From: Nocardioides pocheonensis
GTDB taxonomy: Bacteria > Actinomycetota > Actinomycetes > Propionibacteriales > Nocardioidaceae
Reading direction: 5' to 3'
NCBI RefSeq assembly: GCF_003725535.1
Contig: NZ_RJSF01000005.1
Coordinates: 62,001-126,000, forward strand
Length of the DNA: 64,000 nucleotides
Position numbers and translations under genes: made by a program. Positions within the stretch are counted from its first letter, which is position 1. The number at the start of each line of letters is the position of its first letter. Of this stretch, positions 60,478 to 64,000 are shown piece by piece. The notes beneath the pieces are model-generated. The model had not been told where the DNA came from and did not search any database. It saw nothing but the letters and a program-made list of their open reading frames with translations.

Positions 60478-61191
60478 TCAGACCTCCCGGGTGATGCGGC
60501 TGCGCAGGGCTCGCCGCCGCATGGCTTCGGCGGCGCGTTCTTCGACGACCTCGAGCGACGCGCCGATGTGCTCGCGCAGCCGGTCGGCGGCGAGCGGGAT
60601 CTGGTGGTCGAGGAGCGCCTCGACGATCCCGAGGTGCTCGGCGGTGCTGGTCACGATCCGGTCCTCGCTGAGGAAGTCGTAGGTGCGCACCGGCCGGATC
60701 CGGACGTTCACCGACTCGAGCACCTCGACCAGCGCGAGGTTGCCCGACGCGCGCAGCAGGGCCACGTGGAACGACTCGTCCAGCTCGATGAAGGAGCCGT
60801 CCGGCTCCGGCGGCGACTTCTGGACCGCCTGCCACTCCTTCCGGAGCGCGAGCAGCGCGGCGCGGTCGTGGTCGATGCCGAACTCCCGGGCCCGATTGAT
60901 TCCCTGCAGCTCGAGCGCGAGGCGCAATTCGTACAGGTCGCGGAGATCGATCAGGTCGATCTCGGCGACGAAGTAGCCGCCGTCGGAGAATCGGCTCAGC
61001 AGCCGATCGGCATGCAGCCGCACGAACGCCTCGCGCACCGGCGTCCGCGAGACCTCCAGCTGCTCAGCGATCTGCTCCTCGGCGAGACGTTGCCCGGTCT
61101 GGAACTCGCCGAGCATGACCATCTTGCGGATCTGGGTGTAGGCGCGTTCGCGGAGGCTCTCGGCTGCCCCGGCCCGGCTCCTGGTGCGCAC
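60478..61191 (-). CDS. GntR-family regulator, FadR/FCD type, of the BMP transporter/biuret operon
   Basis: 237-aa regulator. N-terminal HTH: YTQIRKMVMLGEFQTGQRLA, EEQIAEQLEVSRTPVREAFV, RLHADRLLSRFSDGGYFVAE. The C-terminal FCD domain (about residues 90-225) has LYELRLALELQGINRAREFG, ELDESFHVALLRASGNLALV and SEDRIVTSTAEHLGIVEALL, with the metal-binding Asp/His residues. It is the first gene of the operon and is 3 bp upstream of the ATPase gene. A GTATAC-type operator lies 54 bp upstream of its start. Confidence 0.92.
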   Translation of the reverse strand: MRTRSRAGAAESLRERAYTQIRKMVMLGEFQTGQRLAEEQIAEQLEVSRTPVREAFVRLHADRLLSRFSDGGYFVAEIDLIDLRDLYELRLALELQGINRAREFGIDHDRAALLALRKEWQAVQKSPPEPDGSFIELDESFHVALLRASGNLALVEVLESVNVRIRPVRTYDFLSEDRIVTSTAEHLGIVEALLDHQIPLAADRLREHIGASLEVVEERAAEAMRRRALRSRITREV

Positions 61192-61244
61192 CCGTCACCC
61201 TTCTCTGTCGTCGAGTCCCGAGAGCCGCACCGCATGGACCCGGC

Positions 61245-61268
61245 GCTGTATACGACGGTGTATGCAGC
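61245..61268. promoter_or_regulatory. GntR/FCD-type operator upstream of the BMP operon
   Basis: GCTGTATACGAC (61245-61256) and GGTGTATGCAGC (61257-61268) are imperfect inverted repeats over 24 bp with GTATAC/GTATGC half-sites. FCD-subclass GntR proteins commonly bind such GTATAC-cored palindromes. It lies between the divergent gntR and alpha/beta hydrolase genes and might act on both. Confidence 0.5.
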
Positions 61269-61361
61269 ATGTTTCGAGGACTCACCGGACGCGGTTACGA
61301 ACTGTTTAAAGAGATCGCACAGCCGCTTGCGCCGAGCGGACGGACGTCTAGGGTTCCGCCC

Positions 61362-61997
61362 ATGGTTCGCGTCGTCCTGGTGCACGGAGCGGCGACCAGC
61401 GCCCGCGTGTGGGATCGGCTGGCTCCACTGTTGCCGGACCACGACGTCGTCGCGGTGACGCGACCGCGCACGGGCGACCTCGCCCGCGAGCTCGCTTGGC
61501 TCGCACCCCAGGTGGAGGGCGCCTGGGTCGTCGGCATGAGCGGCGGCGCGACCATCGGGCTGGCGCTGGCCTCCGGGCCGGTGCCGCTGGCCGGCGCGAT
61601 CCTGCACGAGCCGGCGGTCGGCAGACTCGCCCCGAGCCTGCTCGGCCCGATGGTGAGGGCGTTCGAGGAGGGCGGAACCACGGCATTCGCGCGGACGCTC
61701 TACGGCGACGCGTGGACCCCAGAGCTCTTCGGAGAGCCCGTCGACGATGCCGTCACCGCGAGGGAGCTCGCGATGTTCCGGCACTTCGAGCCAGAACCAC
61801 TCTCCGCGACCCCGGGCCGCGTCGTGGTGACCGTGGGTGAACGTTCCCCGGCGATCCGGCACGCGTCGGTCGAAGCCCTGCGGTCGGCGTACGGCCACGA
61901 GGTCCTCGTCGTCCCACGTGCGTCCCATTTCGCGGCGTACGAATCGCCACACGAGTTCGCGTCGACAGTCCTCGCGGTCATCGCGCCCACCCACTAG
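61362..61997 (+). CDS. Small alpha/beta hydrolase, unknown substrate
   Basis: 211-aa alpha/beta-fold protein. HGAATSARVWDRLAPLLPDH is the oxyanion-loop start, the nucleophile elbow WVVGMSGGATIGLALASGPV has Ser in GMSGG, and the C-terminal ASHFAAYESPHEFASTV has the His. ATG 61362 starts MVRVVLVHGA; a 31-residue upstream extension is unlikely. It is divergent from the GntR gene and shares its control region, so an accessory role with the transporter operon is possible but unproven. No terminator is evident; the following 173 bp (61998-62170) contain nothing recognisable. Confidence 0.78.
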   Translation: MVRVVLVHGAATSARVWDRLAPLLPDHDVVAVTRPRTGDLARELAWLAPQVEGAWVVGMSGGATIGLALASGPVPLAGAILHEPAVGRLAPSLLGPMVRAFEEGGTTAFARTLYGDAWTPELFGEPVDDAVTARELAMFRHFEPEPLSATPGRVVVTVGERSPAIRHASVEALRSAYGHEVLVVPRASHFAAYESPHEFASTVLAVIAPTH

Positions 61998-62170
61998 CAA
62001 GCGCGTCGGTTGCTGTCCGTGGAAGGCGCTCAACACTGCGGAGTCCTGGACGTGGCGTCATGCACGCCCGTTGGCCGTTCCCCGCCAATCCCATGCCCGC
62101 ATCACCTGCGTCACTCCGCCGCCAGAGCCCTTCTGGCCGGCCCGGCGCGCCGGAGCTCGCGAGGTCCGAA

Positions 62171-62839
62171 TCATTCGGAGCCGACGGAGTCAGACACCTC
62201 GATCTGCGGTGCGTGTCGCACCCGGACCGATCCGGCATACCCATCAACGAAGCCGACGACGACCACGTACTGGTCGATTGCGGTGGCGCGCAGTCCGACG
62301 GTCCAGGAGTTCTCCGCCGGACGGTGCTCCTCGACGTTGACCGACAGCGCCTCCAGGTCCATGGCATAGGCCATGGCGGCTGCGCGTCGTGCCTGCAGGA
62401 TCGCGGCATCGCGCGTGGTCGGCGTTGGCTGCGGTCGACCAGCCACCTCCATCAGGTCACGGAACGCGCGGGTCACGCTGTCGTGCGATGCTTCCGAGAT
62501 GGTCGCCGTCGTCCTGGCGCCGGTGGTCACGAAGAGTCCGATGCCCAGGACACCAGGACTCGCGCCCCAGCTGGTGTGCCAACGGTGTTGGTGCAACGAG
62601 TAGTGCTTCGGCGCCTCGGCGCCGGCATAGAGGACCGGCTCCAGTGCCGCGAGGACCCGCTGCTCGTCGATTGCACCACCCCCGCGGGCGCTGTCCGCCT
62701 CCGAGGTCGGCAGGTCGAGCAGGAACTGCTGGTACGGCCGGTCGTCGGGCCTGGCACGGAAGCCAACCTGCACCTGAACCCGGTCCACCCGGCCGAACGT
62801 GAGCAGCCGGCGGGGGGAATCGACCGAATGACTGGTCAT
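62171..62839 (-). CDS. Hypothetical protein, family not recognised
   Basis: 222-aa soluble-looking protein with no family I recognise. It has no signal peptide or membrane segment. Notable stretches are VQVQVGFRARPDDRPYQQFL, GILG-like GVLGIGLFVTTGARTTATIS and EALSVNVEEHRPAENSWTVG. It is acidic and Ala-rich in places. ATG 62839 is chosen: TGAGGAC lies directly upstream; a further in-frame extension to 62917 exists. Local base composition looks somewhat less extreme in GC than in neighbours. It has no co-directional neighbour within about 215 bp. Confidence 0.6.
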   Translation of the reverse strand: MTSHSVDSPRRLLTFGRVDRVQVQVGFRARPDDRPYQQFLLDLPTSEADSARGGGAIDEQRVLAALEPVLYAGAEAPKHYSLHQHRWHTSWGASPGVLGIGLFVTTGARTTATISEASHDSVTRAFRDLMEVAGRPQPTPTTRDAAILQARRAAAMAYAMDLEALSVNVEEHRPAENSWTVGLRATAIDQYVVVVGFVDGYAGSVRVRHAPQIEVSDSVGSE

Positions 62840-63054
62840 GTCCTCAGACTTGGTGCTGCGAAGACCCAGGTCAAGCACGTCGACCGGGGCAGGCGTCGCG
62901 TGCGATCCAGATGCCACCCAGCTGCGTCACTCCGCCGCGATCAGGGACGCTGCATGTGCGCGAAGTTCGGAAATCCGCGGGTCGCACCCTGGTGCTCGGA
63001 TGATCCTGGGAGTGGGCCGTACCGCGAAACACTGGCTCACGGCGATCTCCAGCG

Positions 63055-63879
63055 TCAGGCGTGTGAGGTGGGTTCCCGGGCCAGGAAACGGCTGACCAGC
63101 GGCGCCGAGATCTCGGGGCTGTCGAAGAGCATCATGTGGCCGGCACCCTCGAGAATGTGCAGCTCGGATCGGCGAATGAGGCGCGCCATGACCTTCGCGT
63201 TCACGGATGGGGCGATCGGGTCGTCGTTGCCCGCGATGATCAGCGTGGGCGCGCAGATCAAAGGCAGTCCGGGGAGCGTGGAGTAGCCCGTGACGGCCGC
63301 CAGTTGGGTCATGTAGCCGTACAGGCTGGGGGGCCGTCCGACCCGGCGCCGTGCGTCCTCGTTGGCGAGGACCGGGTCGACGCGATACCGCCCCCCGTAG
63401 ATGTGCGGGGCGATCTTCTTGAAGTACGGGCGGGAGTAGTAGCGCCGAGGCGTGAGCATCCGGGACGCCACGACCGGACCCGGCGGTCGGGCCCCCAGTC
63501 CATACGTCGTTGCCGCGAGGACGAGGCGGTCGACGCTGCCGCGGTGCTGGATGGCCAGGTGCTGCGCAAGCAGGCCGCCCCAGGAGTAGCCGAGGACGTC
63601 GAGCCGCGCGTGGCCCAGCACGCGGATCAGCTTCTTCACGAACCAGGCGTTGCCGGCCATCGTCGGGGGCAGCCACGAGATGCCGGAGTTGCCGGTTCCG
63701 GGGAAGTCGAACATCAGGAGCTCGCGCCCGGGGAGGTGGGGGACGAGCGGGTCCCACATGTCCAGGTTGCCGCCGATACCCATGATCATCAGCAGCGGCG
63801 GGCCGCTCCCATGCGTGCGGACCCTCACCCGGGTCGGGCCGACCCGCACGAACGAGGTGACGTCGTCCGACCGGCTCAT
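63055..63879 (-). CDS. Poly(3-hydroxyalkanoate) depolymerase-like alpha/beta hydrolase (PhaZ type)
   Basis: 274-aa alpha/beta hydrolase. [20 protein letters not shown] recalls the NGIGANLE loop of intracellular PhaZ, the nucleophile elbow [20 protein letters not shown] has Ser in GYSWGG, and [20 protein letters not shown] and [20 protein letters not shown] match the lid and Asp region; [15 protein letters not shown] holds the His. It probably depolymerises medium-chain PHA or a similar ester. ATG 63879 overlaps the stop of the upstream acyl-CoA synthetase, giving a coupled pair. About 215 bp (62840-63054) separate it from the next gene without visible features. Confidence 0.82.
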   Translation of the reverse strand: MSRSDDVTSFVRVGPTRVRVRTHGSGPPLLMIMGIGGNLDMWDPLVPHLPGRELLMFDFPGTGNSGISWLPPTMAGNAWFVKKLIRVLGHARLDVLGYSWGGLLAQHLAIQHRGSVDRLVLAATTYGLGARPPGPVVASRMLTPRRYYSRPYFKKIAPHIYGGRYRVDPVLANEDARRRVGRPPSLYGYMTQLAAVTGYSTLPGLPLICAPTLIIAGNDDPIAPSVNAKVMARLIRRSELHILEGAGHMMLFDSPEISAPLVSRFLAREPTSHA

Positions 63880-64000
63880 GCGGAGAACCGCGACCGAAGC
63901 ACCTTCTTGTCGAACTTGCCGACCGAGGTCTTGGGGATCTCGGTGATCAGCTCGACGCGGTCAGGCAGCTGCCAGCGCGCGAATCCATGGGCCTCGAGGT
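63876..64000 (-). CDS. AMP-forming acyl-CoA synthetase, C-terminal end (partial)
   Basis: The last 40 residues of a minus-strand gene that enters from the right edge. The sequence ends [18 protein letters not shown] and RSRFSA, matching the C-terminal AMP-binding domain of fatty-acid or aromatic acyl-CoA ligases, with the catalytic Lys in SVGKFDKK. Its stop overlaps the start of the PhaZ-like gene. Together they may activate the acids released by the depolymerase. The specificity cannot be judged from the fragment. Confidence 0.85.
   Translation of the reverse strand, partial: LEAHGFARWQLPDRVELITEIPKTSVGKFDKKVLRSRFSA

Noticed and set aside
62840-63054. Possible small gene in the gap upstream of the orphan protein
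   Set aside because: Short frames exist but none has a ribosome-binding site or recognisable product.

Overview
The window is a high-GC chromosomal segment of an aerobic, chemo-organotrophic actinomycete. Gene content and order (a Corynebacterium-type iol cluster regulated by a GntR protein, a fused pcaL, an MMPL transporter, GTG and TTG starts, short GTGA/ATGA gene overlaps) fit Nocardioidaceae (Nocardioides-like), but the genus is an inference from gene content. I found no rRNA, tRNA, CRISPR array, transposase, integrase or plasmid/phage gene. The window is densely coding: no gap exceeds about 290 bp. It opens inside a sugar-permease gene and closes inside an acyl-CoA synthetase gene.

Layout. 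1-4280: alpha-glucoside-type sugar ABC transporter (two permeases and a lipoprotein on the minus strand, the ATPase divergent). 4573-8117: XRE/TPR regulator, then gluconate uptake and phosphorylation (gntP/gntK). 8155-11859: NADPH-quinone-type oxidoreductase, GTP cyclohydrolase II, a divergent MarR regulator behind a duplicated palindrome, manA and an FMN-type oxidoreductase. 11993-15570: lhgO and an MMPL exporter. 15606-16223: a mini-operon with a CsoR-like palindrome, a 39-aa cysteine-rich protein and a small membrane protein. 16265-18509: a YjjI-type glycyl radical enzyme and its radical SAM activase. 18605-20414: small membrane protein, arylamine N-acetyltransferase and LOG-family hydrolase.

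20405-32809 is one minus-strand myo-inositol operon of 11 genes: iolE, iolC, an aldolase-like gene, iolB, iolD, iolA, a sugar/inositol ABC transporter (binding protein, permease, ATPase) and two Gfo/Idh dehydrogenases. The divergent GntR gene (iolR-like) faces it across a shared control region with an IolR-type site. 33686-37765 is a second polyol module: LacI and ROK kinase in one direction, a second iolG-like gene and a hydroxypyruvate-isomerase-like gene in the other, with twin LacI operators exactly 50 bp apart. 37834-42902 holds a LuxR/AAA regulator, epoxide hydrolase, WYL regulator and VOC protein.

42912-54238 is a complete protocatechuate route. pobA and vanAB feed protocatechuate; pcaHG, pcaB, pcaL, pcaIJ and pcaF take it to succinyl-CoA plus acetyl-CoA. 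Two IclR regulators and three related palindromes (TTCC-NC-N-GN-GGAA shape) frame this block. 54315-61191 is a GntR-led operon with a BMP-type ABC importer, a biuret-hydrolase homologue with an intact D/K/C triad, and a paralogue that has lost all three catalytic residues. 61362-64000 holds an alpha/beta hydrolase, an unrecognised protein, a PhaZ-type PHA depolymerase and the end of an acyl-CoA synthetase gene.

The most noteworthy items are the glycyl radical pair in an otherwise O2-using genome region, the CsoR-like mini-operon, the biuret operon with its apparent pseudoenzyme, and the set of well-formed operators that pair each regulator with its targets.
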